A stretch of 64,000 nucleotides of DNA from Pseudonocardia sp. CNS-004. GTDB taxonomy: Bacteria > Actinomycetota > Actinomycetes > Mycobacteriales > Pseudonocardiaceae. Below the pieces are notes generated by a model. The model was not told the origin of the DNA. It saw only the letters and a list, made by a program, of their open reading frames with translations, and ran no database searches. The stretch lies in the NCBI GenBank assembly GCA_001942185.1, contig MKJV01000092.1, forward strand, positions 1 to 64,000. Reading direction: 5' to 3'. Below, piece after piece: positions 25,266-36,161 of this stretch. A program made the translations under genes and the position numbers. The first letter of the stretch is position 1, and every line of letters begins with the position of its first letter.

Positions 25266-26580
25266 CTGAGATCCGCGACGACGCCTACGCCCCGGAGCGG
25301 GAGACCACCGAGGGCACCGTCTACACCGTCACCGGCGGTGACTGGGACACGATCCTCGACGAGGAGCACGACGACCGCATCGTCATCAACATGGGGCCGC
25401 AGCACCCGTCGACGCACGGCGTGCTGCGACTGGTGCTGGAGCTGGAGGGCGAGACGGTGCAGCAGGCCCGTTCGGTGATCGGCTACCTGCACACCGGCAT
25501 CGAGAAGAACTGCGAGTACCGCACCTGGACCCAGGGCGTCACGTTCGTGACGCGCATGGACTACCTGGCGCCGATCTTCAACGAGGTCGGCTACTGCCTC
25601 GCCGTCGAGAAGCTGCTCGGGGTGGAGGCGCCGCGGCGGGCCCAGGTGGCCCGGGTGCTGTTGATGGAGATCAACCGCATCGGTTCGCACCTGGTGTGCC
25701 TCGCCACCGGCGGTATGGAGCTCGGGGCGCTCACCGGCATGACGGCCGGGTTCCGTGAGCGCGAGGAGGTGCTGCACCTCCTGGAGTTCCTCACCGGCCT
25801 GCGCATGAACCACGCGTTCGTCCGTCCCGGCGGCTCGCCCAGGACCTCCCCGACGGCTGGGAGGAGCGGGTCACCGAGTTCGTCGAGATCATGCGCAAGC
25901 GGCTGCCCGACTACGACAACCTGCTCACCGGCCAGCCGATCTGGCGCCAGCGCCTGGAGAACGTCGGCTACCTGCCGGTGGACGGGTGCCTCGCGCTCGG
26001 TGCCACCGGTCCGATCCTGCGCGCGGCCGGGCTGCCATGGGACCTGCGCAAGGTCGAGCCGTACTGCGGCTACGAGGAGTACGACTTCGAGGTCCCGGTG
26101 GCCACCGAGGCCGACTGCTACGCGCGCTACCGGCTGCGGGTCGAGGAGATCCGCCAGTCGCTGCGGATCATCGAGCAGGCCGTGGCGAAGATGGAGCCGG
26201 GCCCGGTGATGGTCGAGGACCGCAAGGTCGCCTGGCCGGCGCAGCTGTCCGTGGCCTCCGACGGCATGGGCAACAGCCTCGAGCACGTCCGCAAGATCAT
26301 GGGTCAGTCGATGGAGTCGCTGATCCACCACTTCAAGCTGGTCACCGAGGGCTTCTCGGTGCCCGCGGGCCAGGCGTACACGGCGATCGAGTCGCCCCGC
26401 GGCGAGCTGGGCTACCACCTGGTCTCCGACGGCGGCACCCGCCCGGTGCGCGTCCACGTGCGGGACCCCAGCTTCGTGAACCTGCAGACGATGCCGGCGA
26501 TGAGCGAGGGCGGCATGGTCGCCGACGTCATCGCGGCCGTGGCCTCGATCGACCCCGTCATGGGAGGTGTGGACCGGTGA
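25262..26580 (+). CDS. nuoD: NADH-quinone oxidoreductase subunit D (one frameshift)
   Basis: Forms the quinone-binding pocket with NuoB. 439 residues; blocks NMGPQHPSTHGVLRLVLELEG (quinone-site His), GYLHTGIEKNCEYRTWTQ, EINRIGSHLVC and the C-terminal ESPRGELGYHLVSDGG. One base is missing near 25832, where VRPGG should continue LAQDLPDGWEE. Start overlaps nuoC, stop overlaps the GTG of nuoE. Confidence 0.96.
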
Positions 26581-27376
26581 CCCTGCCTGAAGGCACACCG
26601 GAGTCCTACGGCCCGATCACCGGGCCGGAGGAAGTGGTGTTCGAGCCCGTCGTCGAGGACGCGGGGCCCGTCGTCGAGAAGTTCGACGAGCTCACGCGCC
26701 AGCGCACGAAGGAGATCATCGCCCAGTACCCGCAGTCCCGGTCGGCGCTGCTCCCGCTGCTGCACCTGGTGCAGTCCGTGGAGGGGCACGTCAGCCAGGA
26801 CGGCATCCGGTACTGCGCCGATGCCCTCGAGCTGACCACGGCCGAGGTCTCGGCGGTCGCCACCTTCTACACGATGTACAAGCGCACCCCGTGCGGCGAG
26901 CACCTCGTGAGCGTCTGCACCAACACGCTGTGCGCGGCGCTGGGTGGTGACGACATCTACGGGCGGCTGAAGGAGAAGCTCGGGGTCGGCCACGAGGAGA
27001 CCGCGGGTGAGCCGGGCACCACCGGCTCGATCACCCTCGAGCACGCCGAGTGCCTCGCCGCCTGCGACCTCGCGCCCGTGCTGCAGGTCAACTACGAGTA
27101 CTTCGACAACCAGACGCCCGAGTCGGCCGAGGAGCTCGTGGCCGCGCTGCAGCGCGGCGAGAAGCCCCACCCCACGCGGGGTGCCCCGCTCACCGACTTC
27201 CGCACGGTGGAGCTGGAGCTGTCCGGGATCTTCCCCGATCTGCCCGCCAGCGTGGAGGGGCCGTCGGTGGCGCCGGAGTCGGTGCGCGCGCCCGGCTCGC
27301 CACCGAGCGCGGCTGGACGGCTCCCTCGATGCCCGACTCCCCGCCCGCGTTCCCTGCCCTGCCGGAGAAGAACTGA
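26577..27376 (+). CDS. nuoE: NADH-quinone oxidoreductase subunit E (one frameshift)
   Basis: Thioredoxin-like [2Fe-2S] subunit of the NADH-oxidising module, 266 residues. Ligands lie in SVCTNTLCAALGG (first Cys pair) and HAECLAACDLAPV (second pair). The C-terminal tail of about 50 residues is Pro-rich. One base is missing near 27290, so the last 30 codons read in another phase to the TGA at 27374-27376, which overlaps the nuoF ATG by one base (TGATG). Confidence 0.95.
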
Positions 27377-28689
27377 TGCCGGACCAACTCACGCCGGTGC
27401 TCACCAGGCGCTGGCAGTCGCCGCGCTCGTGGTCGATCGACACCTACGAGCAGCTCGAGGGCTACCAGGCCCTGCGGCACGCGCTCACGGCCCAGCCCGA
27501 CCAGCTCATCCAGCTGGTGAAGGACTCCGGGCTGCGCGGCCGCGGCGGGGCGGGTTTTCCCACCGGGCTGAAGTGGAGCTTCATCCCGCAGGGAGCCACC
27601 GGCCCGGGCGCCAAGCCCAAGTACCTCGTGGTGAACGCCGACGAGGGTGAGCCGGGCACCTGCAAGGACATCCCGACGATGATGGCCGACCCGCACTCGC
27701 TCATCGAGGGCTGCATCATCACCTGCCTCGCGATCCGCTCGAACTTCTGCGCGATCTACGTGCGCGGCGAGGCGCTGCACTGCATCCGCCGCCTGCGGCG
27801 CGCCGTCGACGAGGCCCGGGCCAAGGGCTACCTCGGCAAGGACATCCTGGTTCGGGCTTCGACCTGGAGATCGTGGTCCACGCCGGCGCGGGCGCCTACA
27901 TCTGCGGCGAGGAGACGGCGCTGCTGGACTCGCTGGAGGGACGTCGGGGCCAACCTCGCCTCAAGCCTCCCTTCCCGGCCACGTCGGGGCTCTACGCCTC
28001 CCCGACAGTGGTGAACAACGTCGAGACCATCGCCTCGGTTCCCGCCATCGTGATGGGCGGCAGCGACTGGTTCCGGTCGATGGGCTCGGAGAAGAGCCCC
28101 GGCCCGAAGATCTACTCGGTGTCCGGGCACGTCGAGCGGCCCGGCCAGTACGAGGCACCGCTCGGCATCACGCTGCGGCAGCTGCTGGAGCTGGCGGGCG
28201 GCATGAAGGACGGCATCCCGCTCAAGTTCTGGCGCCGGGCGGCTCGTCCACCCCGATCTTCACGGCCGAGCACCTGGACGTCCCGCTCGACTTCGAGGGG
28301 GCGGCGGCGGCCGGTTCGATGCTGGGCACCACGGCCGTGCAGGTCTTCAACGAGACCGTCTCGGTGCCGTGGGCGTGATGAAGTGGACCGAGTTCTACAA
28401 GCACGAGTCGTGCGGCAAGTGCACGCCGTGTCGTGAGGGCACGTTCTGGCTGGTGCAGATCCTGGAGCGGATGGTGCACGGCGAGGGCACCGAGGCCGAC
28501 GTCGAGACGATGCTCGACATCTGCGACAACATCCTCGGCCGCTCGTTCTGCGCCCTCGGCGACGGCGCGACGAGCCCGATCACGAGCGCCATCAAGTACT
28601 TCCGCCAGGAGTTCCTGGACCTCATCGCGGAGCAGCCCGGGGTGAAGCGTCCGGAACAGCTGGACGATCTGGTTGGAGCCCAGGCATGA
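27376..28689 (+). CDS. nuoF: NADH-quinone oxidoreductase subunit F (three frameshifts)
   Basis: Binds NADH, FMN and cluster N3. 438 residues: Gly-rich NADH site GLRGRGGAGFPTGLKW (about 52-67), FMN block VVNADEGEPGTCKD, GAYICGEETALLDSLEG, and N3 ligands ESCGKCTPCREG plus a fourth Cys in GRSFCALGDGA. Single-base losses near 27853, 28230 and 28360; the third has created an apparent stop just before VMKWTEFYKHESC. The stop overlaps the nuoG ATG. Confidence 0.96.
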
Positions 28690-31138
28690 CGATCGCCCCC
28701 GAGGAGAAGAAGGAGGCGCGGCCCGTCCCCGAGGGCCACGTCCGCCTCACGATCGACGGATCGAGGTCGACGCCCCCAAGGGCGAGATCCTGATCCGCAC
28801 CTGCGAGCGGCTCGGGATCATCGTTCCGCGCTTCTGCGACCACCCGCTGCTCGACCCGGCGGGTGCCTGCCGGCAGTGCCTCGTCGAGGTGGAGATGGGC
28901 GGCCGGCCGATGCCGAAGCCGCAGGCCAGCTGCACCATGACGGTGGCCGACGGCATGGTCGTCAAGACCCAGCACTCCTCTCCGGTCGCCAAGAAGGCGC
29001 AGGAGGGGGTGATGGAGCTGCTGCTCATCAACCACCCGCTCGACTGCCCGATCTGCGACAAGGGCGGCGAGTGCCCCCTGCAGAACCAGGCGATGAGCAC
29101 GGGCCGCACCGACTCCCGGTTCGTCGACGAGAAGCGCACGTTCCCGAAGCCGCTCCCGATCTCCACGCAGGTGCTGCTGGACCGCGAGCGCTGCGTGCTG
29201 TGCCAGCGCTGCACCCGGTTCTCCGAGGAGATCGCGGGCGACCCGTTCATCGAACTGCTGGAGCGCGGAGCCAACCAGCAGATCGGCGTGGCGCAGGACA
29301 AGCCGTTCCAGAGCTACTTCTCGGGCAACACCATTCAGATCTGCCCGGTCGGTGCGCTGACCAGCGCCGCCTACCGGTTCCGCTCCCGCCCGTTCGACCT
29401 GGTCTCCACGCCCGGTGTCGACGAGCACACCGCGAGCGGCGCCGCGATCCGGATCGACACCCGCCGCGGCACCGTGATGCGCCGCCTCTCGGGCAACGAC
29501 CCGGAGGTCAACGAGGAGTGGATCGACGACCGGACCCGGTTCGGGTTCCGGTACCTGAAGTCGAAGGGGCGCATCACCCGCCCGCTCGTCCGCGGCGCCG
29601 ACGGTCAGCTCGCCGAGACGTCGTGGACCGAGGCGCTGCGCGTGGCGGCCGACGGCCTGCTCGCCGCCCGCGACGGCGGGATCGGTGTGCTGGCCGGTGG
29701 CCGGCTCACCGTCGAGGACGCCTACGCGTACGCCAAGTTCGCGCGCGTCGCCGCCGGCACCAACGACGTCGACTTCCGGGCCAGGGCCAACTCCGCCGAG
29801 GAGCTGGAGTTCCTCGCGTCGCACGTGGTGGGCACCGGCCCCGAGACCATCAGCTACACGAGCCTCGAGGCCGCGCCCGCGGTGCTCTGCGTCGCCCTCG
29901 AGCCCGAGGAGGAGGCGCCGCAGGTCTACCTGCGGCTGCGCAAGGCCGCTCGCAAGCACGGGCAGCAGGTGTTCCACCTCGGGCAGTGGACCACACCCGC
30001 CGTCGAGCGCACGTCGCTCGAGACGGGGGCCGCCGCGCCTGCCGCCAAGGACAACCTGATCCCCGCGGTGCCGGGTGCCGAGGCCGCGGTGCTGGCGGAC
30101 CTGCCCGCGCACGTCGTGGAGGCGCTCTCGAACGGGGGCGTGCTGCTCGTCGGCGAGCGCGCCGCCGAGGTGCCCGGGCTGTACTCCGCAGTGGCCGCGC
30201 TCGGTGAGCGCACCGGTGCGGCGATCGGCTGGGTGCCGCGGCGCGCGGGCGACCGCGGCGCGCTCGACGCGGGCGCGGTGCCCACGCTGCTGCCCGGCGG
30301 TCGCCCGGTGGCCGACGCCGCCGCGCGGGCCGAGGTCGAGCAGGCCTGGGGTCTGGCGTCCGGCGCGCTGCCGGCCACTCCGGGCCGCGACACCGACGAG
30401 ATCCTCGCCGCCGCCGCGTCCGGCGAGCTGGCGGCGCTGGTCGTCGGTGGCGTCGACCCGTACGACCTGGCCGACCCGGAGGCGGCGCTGGCCGCTCTGC
30501 GCGACGTCGGGTTCCTCGTGAGCCTGGAGCTGCACACGTCGGCCGTCACCGAGCTGGCCGACGTGGTGCTGCCGGTGGCCCCGGACGCGCAGCGCGCGGG
30601 CAGCTACCTCAACTGGGAGGGGCGGCGCCGCGAGTTCGGCCCGGCCCTCGACGCGAGCGGCGTGCTCCCGGACTGCCGGGTGCTCGACACCCTCGCCGTC
30701 GAGATGGACGTCGACCTGTTCACCCAGACCCCGGCGGCCGCCGCGGGCGAGATCGCCCGGCTCGGCGGCTGGGCGGGGGCGGCACCGGCCGTGCCCGCGG
30801 TGTCGCCCGGCGCGCCGCTGCGGCCCGGGTACGGGCAGGCCGTGCTCTCCAGCTGGCGGCAGCTGCTCGACGGTTCCACGCTCACGATCGACGAACCCGC
30901 CCTGGCAGGCACGGCGCGTCCGGCCTACGTGCGGGTCAACGCCGCCACGGCGGAGGTGCTCGGCCTCGCGGAGGGTGCTCCCGCCACCGTGCGCACCGAG
31001 CGGGGCGAGATCACGCTCCCGGTGGCGCTGGCCGACCTGCCCGACGGCGTCGTGTGGCTGCCGGGCAACTCCGGTGACTCCCGCGTCCGCACCCTCCTCG
31101 GTGTGGGGCACGGCGACCTGGTGGGGGTGACGGCGTGA
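28686..31138 (+). CDS. nuoG: NADH-quinone oxidoreductase subunit G (one frameshift)
   Basis: Largest peripheral subunit, 817 residues, electron wire from NADH to quinone. N-terminal 2Fe-2S ferredoxin domain (CERLGIIVPRFCDHP, GACRQCLVEV), His-Cys 4Fe-4S segment, then CPICDKGGECPLQ and CVLCQRCTRFSEE for further clusters, then a molybdopterin-oxidoreductase-like domain that has lost its cofactor role. One base is missing near 28762, after LTIDG. The C-terminal part is intact; the stop overlaps nuoH (GTGA). Confidence 0.96.
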
Positions 31139-32442
31139 ACGCCGACGTACTGGCCCAGGGCATGACACGCACGCAGGAGCTGCTGGCGGACGACCCGCTG
31201 TGGCTGGTGCTGCTGAAGGTCGTGGCGCTGTTCGCGATCGGCGTGGTGCTGACGCTCTTCATGATCAACTGGGAGCGCAAGGTGGTGGGCCGGATGCAGC
31301 AGCGTCCCGGCCCGAACCGCACCGGGCCCGGTGGCTGGCTGCAGTCCTTGGCAGACGGGCTCAAGCTCGCCTTCAAGGAAGACATCATGCCGGTGATGGC
31401 CGACAAGCGGGTGTACTTCATCGCCCCGGTCATCTCGACGATCCCGGCCTTCGTGGCGTTCTCGGTGATCCCGTTCGGCGGCGAGGTGTCGATCTTCGGC
31501 GAGCCGACGGTGCTGCAGCTGGTCGACCTGCCGGTCGGCGTGCTGGTGGTGCTCGCCTGCTCCTCGATCGGTGTCTACGGGATCGTGCTGGGCGGCTGGG
31601 CGTCGGGTTCGCCGTACCCGCTGCTGGCGGCGCTGCGCAGCGCCGCGCAGGTGATCTCGTACGAGATCGCGCTGGGGCTCTCGATCGTGGGCGTGATCCT
31701 CTACGCCGGGTCGCTGTCCACCGCGGACATCGTGGCCTCCCAGGCCAGCGGCTGGTACCTGCTGCTGCTGGCGCCCAGCTTCGTGGTGTTCGTGATCGCG
31801 ATGACCGGGGAGACCAACCGGGCCCCGTTCGACCTGCCGGAGGCGGAGTCGGAGCTGGTGGGCGGGTTCCACACCGAGTACTCGTCGCTGAAGTTCGCGC
31901 TGTTCTTCCTGGCCGAGTACGTGAACATGGTGACGGTGTCGGCGATGGCCACCACCCTGTTCCTGGGTGGCGGGATGTGGCCGTGGCCGCTGTCGTTCCT
32001 CAACGCCAACGGCTGGCTGCAGATGCTGGCGTTCCTGATCAAGACGTTCATCTTCCTGTTCATCTTCATCTGGTTGCGGGGCACGCTGCCGCGGATGCGC
32101 TACGACCAGTTCATGCGGCTGGGCTGGAAGGTGCTGGTCCCCGGCAGCCTGCTGTGGATCCTGGCGATCTTCGCGATCCGCACCTGGCGGACCAGCGGTG
32201 GCCAGGTGTCGGCGTTGCTGATCGGGTTGGGGATCGCGCTGGCGGTGGTGCTGCTGGTGGCGTTCCTGGTGCCCGACCGCAAGGTGGAGGGCCCGGCGGA
32301 GATCGAGCCCGCCTCGGACTACCCGGTGCCCCCGCTGGACCTGGTGGTGCCCAAACCACCGCGGCACAAGCTGCGCCCCCGCCGGGTGGAGACCCCCTCG
32401 GCCGAGCGCACGCCCGCTCTCAGCGGGAAGGAGACCGAGTAG
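31135..32442 (+). CDS. nuoH: NADH-quinone oxidoreductase subunit H
   Basis: Membrane subunit joining the two arms and forming the quinone channel, 435 residues, eight helices. Blocks WERKVVGRMQQRPGPNRTGP, GDLADGLK-type LADGLKLAFKED, and MTGETNRAPFDLPEAESEL with channel carboxylates. A hydrophilic C-terminal tail of about 60 residues extends beyond the usual end, as in other actinobacteria. Frame intact. Confidence 0.97.
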   Translation: MNADVLAQGMTRTQELLADDPLWLVLLKVVALFAIGVVLTLFMINWERKVVGRMQQRPGPNRTGPGGWLQSLADGLKLAFKEDIMPVMADKRVYFIAPVISTIPAFVAFSVIPFGGEVSIFGEPTVLQLVDLPVGVLVVLACSSIGVYGIVLGGWASGSPYPLLAALRSAAQVISYEIALGLSIVGVILYAGSLSTADIVASQASGWYLLLLAPSFVVFVIAMTGETNRAPFDLPEAESELVGGFHTEYSSLKFALFFLAEYVNMVTVSAMATTLFLGGGMWPWPLSFLNANGWLQMLAFLIKTFIFLFIFIWLRGTLPRMRYDQFMRLGWKVLVPGSLLWILAIFAIRTWRTSGGQVSALLIGLGIALAVVLLVAFLVPDRKVEGPAEIEPASDYPVPPLDLVVPKPPRHKLRPRRVETPSAERTPALSGKETE

Positions 32443-32985
32443 ATGTTCGACTTCTTCAAGGGCTTCGGCGTCACCTTCGGGACGATGTTCAAGAAGGTCG
32501 TCACCGAGGAGTACCCGGAGGACTTCCCGCCCGCCGCGCCGCGCTACCACGGCAGGCACCAGCTCAACCGGCACCCGGACGGGCTGGAGAAGTGCGTGGG
32601 CTGCGAGCTGTGCGCATGGGCGTGTCCCGCCGACGCGATCTACGTGGAGGGTGGCGACAACACCGAGGAGGAGCGCTACTCGCCCGGTGAGCGCTACGGC
32701 GCGATCTACCAGATCAACTACCTGCGCTGCATCGGCTGCGGCCTGTGCATCGAGGCCTGCCCCACCCGGTCGCTCACGATGACCAACTTCTACGAGCTGG
32801 CCGACGACAACCGGCAGGACCTGATCTACACCAAGGAGCAGCTGATGGCGCCGTTGCTGCCCGGGATGGAACAGCCGCCGCACCCCATGCGGCTCGGCGA
32901 CAACGAGCAGGACTACTACGTGCAGGGTCCCGTTCTGGCGCGTAAGGGAGCCGAGAACGACCCGGTGGGGGAGCAGGTCAAGTGA
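32443..32985 (+). CDS. nuoI: NADH-quinone oxidoreductase subunit I
   Basis: Carries clusters N6a and N6b, 180 residues. Two ferredoxin motifs: CVGCELCAWACP (about 46-57) and CIGCGLCIEACP (about 97-108). Adjacent to nuoH without a gap; stop overlaps the nuoJ GTG by four bases. Confidence 0.97.
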   Translation: MFDFFKGFGVTFGTMFKKVVTEEYPEDFPPAAPRYHGRHQLNRHPDGLEKCVGCELCAWACPADAIYVEGGDNTEEERYSPGERYGAIYQINYLRCIGCGLCIEACPTRSLTMTNFYELADDNRQDLIYTKEQLMAPLLPGMEQPPHPMRLGDNEQDYYVQGPVLARKGAENDPVGEQVK

Positions 32986-33815
32986 CTCTCGATCTCCTCG
33001 CGCAGGCCGCGCCGCCGGACCCGGGGGTGGTCAGCACGGGCGAGGCCATCGTCTTCTGGATCCTCGGCCCGATCGCGCTGCTCGGCGCGCTCGGCATGGT
33101 GCTCGCCCGCAACGCGGTGCACTCGGCGCTCGCGCTGGCCGGCACGATGCTCAGCCTCGCGGTCTTCTACATCGTGCAGCAGGCGCCGTTCCTCGGCTTC
33201 GTGCAGATCATCGTCTACACCGGCGCGATCATGATGCTGTTCCTGTTCGTGCTCATGCTGGTGGGCCGGGACAGCTCCGACTCCGTCGTGGAGGTGCTGC
33301 GCGGGCAGCGCCTCACCGCGCTGCTGCTCGGCCTCGGCCTCGCGGTGCTGCTGGTGGCCACGGTCGGGCGGGCGCTCACGACCGTCACCGCGGTGGGCCT
33401 CGCCCCCGACGGGCCGGGCTACTCCGGCAACGTCACCGGCCTCGGTGGCCTGATCTTCACCGACTACCTGTTCGCCTTCGAGCTCACCTCCGCGCTGCTC
33501 ATCACCGCGGCGCTCGGGGCGATGGTGCTCGCGTTCGCGCAGGGCAAGAGCCACACGAAGCGCGGCCAGCGGGCCACCGTCGAGGCGCGGCTGCGCGGCG
33601 AGCACGACCGGATCTCCCCGCTGCCCGGTCCCGGCGTCTACGCCACCGGCAACTCGGTGGCCGTCCCGGCTGTGCTGCCCGACGGTTCGATCGCGCCGGA
33701 GTCGATCTCCGCGGTCATCGACGCCACCCCGATCCGTGGCATCGATGACGAGGCCGGGACCGACGCCCACGCCCTCACCGGCGGACGCGACGAGAACGCC
33801 GAGGAGTCCAAGTGA
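32982..33815 (+). CDS. nuoJ: NADH-quinone oxidoreductase subunit J
   Basis: Five-helix membrane subunit, 277 residues. The conserved helix with the pi-bulge is in FLGFVQIIVYTGAIMMLFLFV. A hydrophilic C-terminal extension of about 80 residues follows the last helix; its role is unknown and it is longer than in E. coli. Overlaps nuoI and nuoK by four bases each. Confidence 0.96.
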   Translation: MTLDLLAQAAPPDPGVVSTGEAIVFWILGPIALLGALGMVLARNAVHSALALAGTMLSLAVFYIVQQAPFLGFVQIIVYTGAIMMLFLFVLMLVGRDSSDSVVEVLRGQRLTALLLGLGLAVLLVATVGRALTTVTAVGLAPDGPGYSGNVTGLGGLIFTDYLFAFELTSALLITAALGAMVLAFAQGKSHTKRGQRATVEARLRGEHDRISPLPGPGVYATGNSVAVPAVLPDGSIAPESISAVIDATPIRGIDDEAGTDAHALTGGRDENAEESK

Positions 33816-34111
33816 CCCCCACCTACTACCTGCTGCTCTCCGCGCTGCTGTTCTCGATCGGCGCGGTCGGCGTGCTGGTGCGACGCAACGCGATCGTCGT
33901 GTTCATGTGCATCGAGCTGATGCTGAACGCCGTCAACCTCTCGCTCGTCACGTTCGCCCGCATCAATGGCGAGCTCGACGGCCAGGTCATGGCGTTCTTC
34001 GTGATGGTCGTGGCCGCGGCCGAGGTCGTCGTCGGCCTCGCGATCATCATGTCGATCTTCCGTACCCGCCGGACCGCGTCGGTCGACGACGCGAACCTGC
34101 TGAAGTACTAG
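33812..34111 (+). CDS. nuoK: NADH-quinone oxidoreductase subunit K
   Basis: Small antiporter-like subunit, 99 residues, three helices, with the proton-path glutamates in FMCIELMLNAVNLSLV and AAAEVVVGLAIIM. Start overlaps nuoJ (GTGA). Followed by a 73-base gap before nuoL, the largest in the operon. Confidence 0.97.
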   Translation: MTPTYYLLLSALLFSIGAVGVLVRRNAIVVFMCIELMLNAVNLSLVTFARINGELDGQVMAFFVMVVAAAEVVVGLAIIMSIFRTRRTASVDDANLLKY

Positions 34112-34143
34112 GCCCCGAAGTGCAGAACCAAGGAGTGCTCCCC

Positions 34144-34188
34144 GTGTTCAGCCAACGCCATTGCCGGCGGTTCGAGGTGACCTGGTGA
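34144..34188 (+). CDS. Possible 14-residue leader peptide translationally coupled to nuoL
   Basis: A ribosome-binding site (AAGGAG, 34130-34135) lies eight bases before GTG 34144. The frame reads VFSQRHCRRFEVTW and stops at TGA 34186-34188, overlapping the nuoL GTG start (34185-34187) by four bases, the same GTGA junction used between the true genes of this operon. It fills the only sizeable gap inside nuo. It could deliver ribosomes to nuoL, which has only a weak site of its own. Its composition could also be chance. Confidence 0.4.
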   Translation: MFSQRHCRRFEVTW

Positions 34189-36161
34189 CCCCGACATCGG
34201 TCGCCGGCCTGCTCGCCGCAGAGCTGCCGCACGTCGCGGCGGCCACCGGCACCGCATCGCTGGCCTGGTTGCTGTTCGTGCTCCCCGCCGCGGGGGCGCT
34301 CGTCCTCTTCGTCGCCGGGCGGCGCGCGGACGCGTGGGGCCACTGGCTGGGTCTGCTCACGGTGGTCGCGTCGTTCGTCGTCGGACTGCTGATCTTCCTG
34401 GAGACCACGGGGCTCGCCCCCGAGGAGCGCACCCGGGAGCTGTCGCTGTTCGAGTGGATCGCGGTCGGTGACCTCTCGGTCGACTTCGGGCTGCGGCTCG
34501 ACCCGCTGTCGCTCACGTTCGTGCTGCTCATCACCGGTGTCGGTGGCCTGATCCACCTCTACTCGGTGGGTTACATGAGCCACGACCCCGGCCGTCGGCG
34601 GTTCTTCGCGCAGCTGAACCTGTTCGTCGCGGCGATGCTGCTGCTGGTCCTCGGCAACAACTTCGTGATGCTCTACCTCGGCTGGGAGGGCGTCGGCCTG
34701 GCGTCCTACCTGCTGATCGGCTTCTACCAGGACCGCCCGTCGGCCGCCACGGCCGCGAAGAAGGCGTTCCTGATGAACCGCGTCGGTGACGTCGGCCTCG
34801 CGATCGCGATCTTCCTGCTGTGGACGAACCTCGGCACGCTCCAGTACACCGAGGTCTTCGCGCGGGTGGGCGAGATGTCCGGTGGCACGATCCTCGCGAT
34901 CACGGTGCTGCTGCTGCTCGGCGCGTGCGGCAAGTCCGGCCAGTTCCCGCTGCAGGCGTGGCTCCCGGACGCGATGGAGGGCCCAACGCCCGTCTCCGCG
35001 CTGATCCACGCCGCGACGATGGTCACCGCGGGCGTCTACCTCATCGCGAGGACGCACCCGATCTACGACCTCACCGAGACCGGGCGGCTGGTCGTCGCGC
35101 TGATCGGCGTGATCACCCTGCTGATCGGGGCGATCATCGGCTGCGCCTACGACGACATCAAGAAGGTGCTCGCCTATTCCACGGTGAGCCAGATCGGCTA
35201 CATGATCCTCGCCGTCGGGCTCGGCCCGGCCGGGTACGCGCTGGGCATCTTCCACCTGCTCACCCACGGCTTCTTCAAGGCGGGCCTCTTCCTCGGGGCC
35301 GGGTCGGTCATGCACGCGATGAACGACGACGTCGACATGCGCCGCTTCGGCGGGCTCTACCGCTACATGCCGATCACGTTCGTGACGTTCGGGCTGGGCT
35401 ACCTCGCGCTGATCGGGTTCCCGTTCCTGTCCGGGTACTTCTCCAAGGACGAGATCATCGCCGCGTCCTTCGGCCAGCCCGGGTGGCAGGGCTGGGTGTT
35501 CGGCGGCGCCGCCACGCTCGCGGCCGGGCTCACCGCGTTCTACATGACGCGGCTGATGTTCATGACGTTCTTCGGCGAGAAGCGCTGGGAGAAGCTGAAG
35601 AGCGCCGACGGCCACGACTACCACCCGCACGAGTCGCCCGCCGTCATGACGATCCCGATGATCGTGCTGGCGGTCGGCTCGGTCGGCGCCGGTTACGTGC
35701 TGTCCAGCGGCCACCTGCTCGTCGACTGGCTGGCACCCACGCTGGGTGAGCTGGAGGAGCCGCACGGCGGCGCCATCCCGCACGAGTACGTGCCGTTCCT
35801 GGTCGTCGGTTTCTCCGCGCTCGGGGTGCTGATCGCCTGGCTCACCGTCGGGCGCAGGACCACCCCGGTGGAGCGGCCCGAGCCGGTGTCGCTGCCCGTG
35901 CGCGCGGCCCGCAAGGACCTGTACGCCAACGCGATCAACGAGGCGCTCATCGCGCGGCCGGGCACCTGGCTCGCGCGGGCGCTGGTCTACTTCGACAACC
36001 GCGGCGTCGACGGAGTGGTCAACGGCACCGCCGCACTGCTCGGCGGCAGCTCCGGCCGGCTGCGCAGGCTGCAGACCGGGTTCGTCCGCTCCTACGCGCT
36101 GTCCATGCTGGGCGGCGGGGTGCTCGTCGTCGCGGCGCTCCTCGCGGTGCGGTTCGCATGA
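34185..36161 (+). CDS. nuoL: NADH-quinone oxidoreductase subunit L
   Basis: Distal proton-pumping antiporter-like subunit, 658 residues, with the long lateral helix at the C-terminal end. Blocks LYSVGYMSHDPGRRRFFAQL, LGWEGVGLASYLLIGFYQ (pump Glu), GKSGQFPLQAWLPDAMEGP (pump Lys region) and STVSQIGYMILAVGLG. Start GTG 34185 gives a normal N-terminus; an in-frame TTG at 34161 is less likely. Frame intact; stop overlaps nuoM (ATGA). Confidence 0.96.
   Translation: MTPTSVAGLLAAELPHVAAATGTASLAWLLFVLPAAGALVLFVAGRRADAWGHWLGLLTVVASFVVGLLIFLETTGLAPEERTRELSLFEWIAVGDLSVDFGLRLDPLSLTFVLLITGVGGLIHLYSVGYMSHDPGRRRFFAQLNLFVAAMLLLVLGNNFVMLYLGWEGVGLASYLLIGFYQDRPSAATAAKKAFLMNRVGDVGLAIAIFLLWTNLGTLQYTEVFARVGEMSGGTILAITVLLLLGACGKSGQFPLQAWLPDAMEGPTPVSALIHAATMVTAGVYLIARTHPIYDLTETGRLVVALIGVITLLIGAIIGCAYDDIKKVLAYSTVSQIGYMILAVGLGPAGYALGIFHLLTHGFFKAGLFLGAGSVMHAMNDDVDMRRFGGLYRYMPITFVTFGLGYLALIGFPFLSGYFSKDEIIAASFGQPGWQGWVFGGAATLAAGLTAFYMTRLMFMTFFGEKRWEKLKSADGHDYHPHESPAVMTIPMIVLAVGSVGAGYVLSSGHLLVDWLAPTLGELEEPHGGAIPHEYVPFLVVGFSALGVLIAWLTVGRRTTPVERPEPVSLPVRAARKDLYANAINEALIARPGTWLARALVYFDNRGVDGVVNGTAALLGGSSGRLRRLQTGFVRSYALSMLGGGVLVVAALLAVRFA

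Noticed and set aside
27376..28689. Programmed frameshifting or true decay of nuoF and other broken genes
   Set aside because: Slippery sites and stimulatory structures differ at every break, three breaks occur in one gene, and all breaks are missing bases. Consensus error is the simpler explanation.
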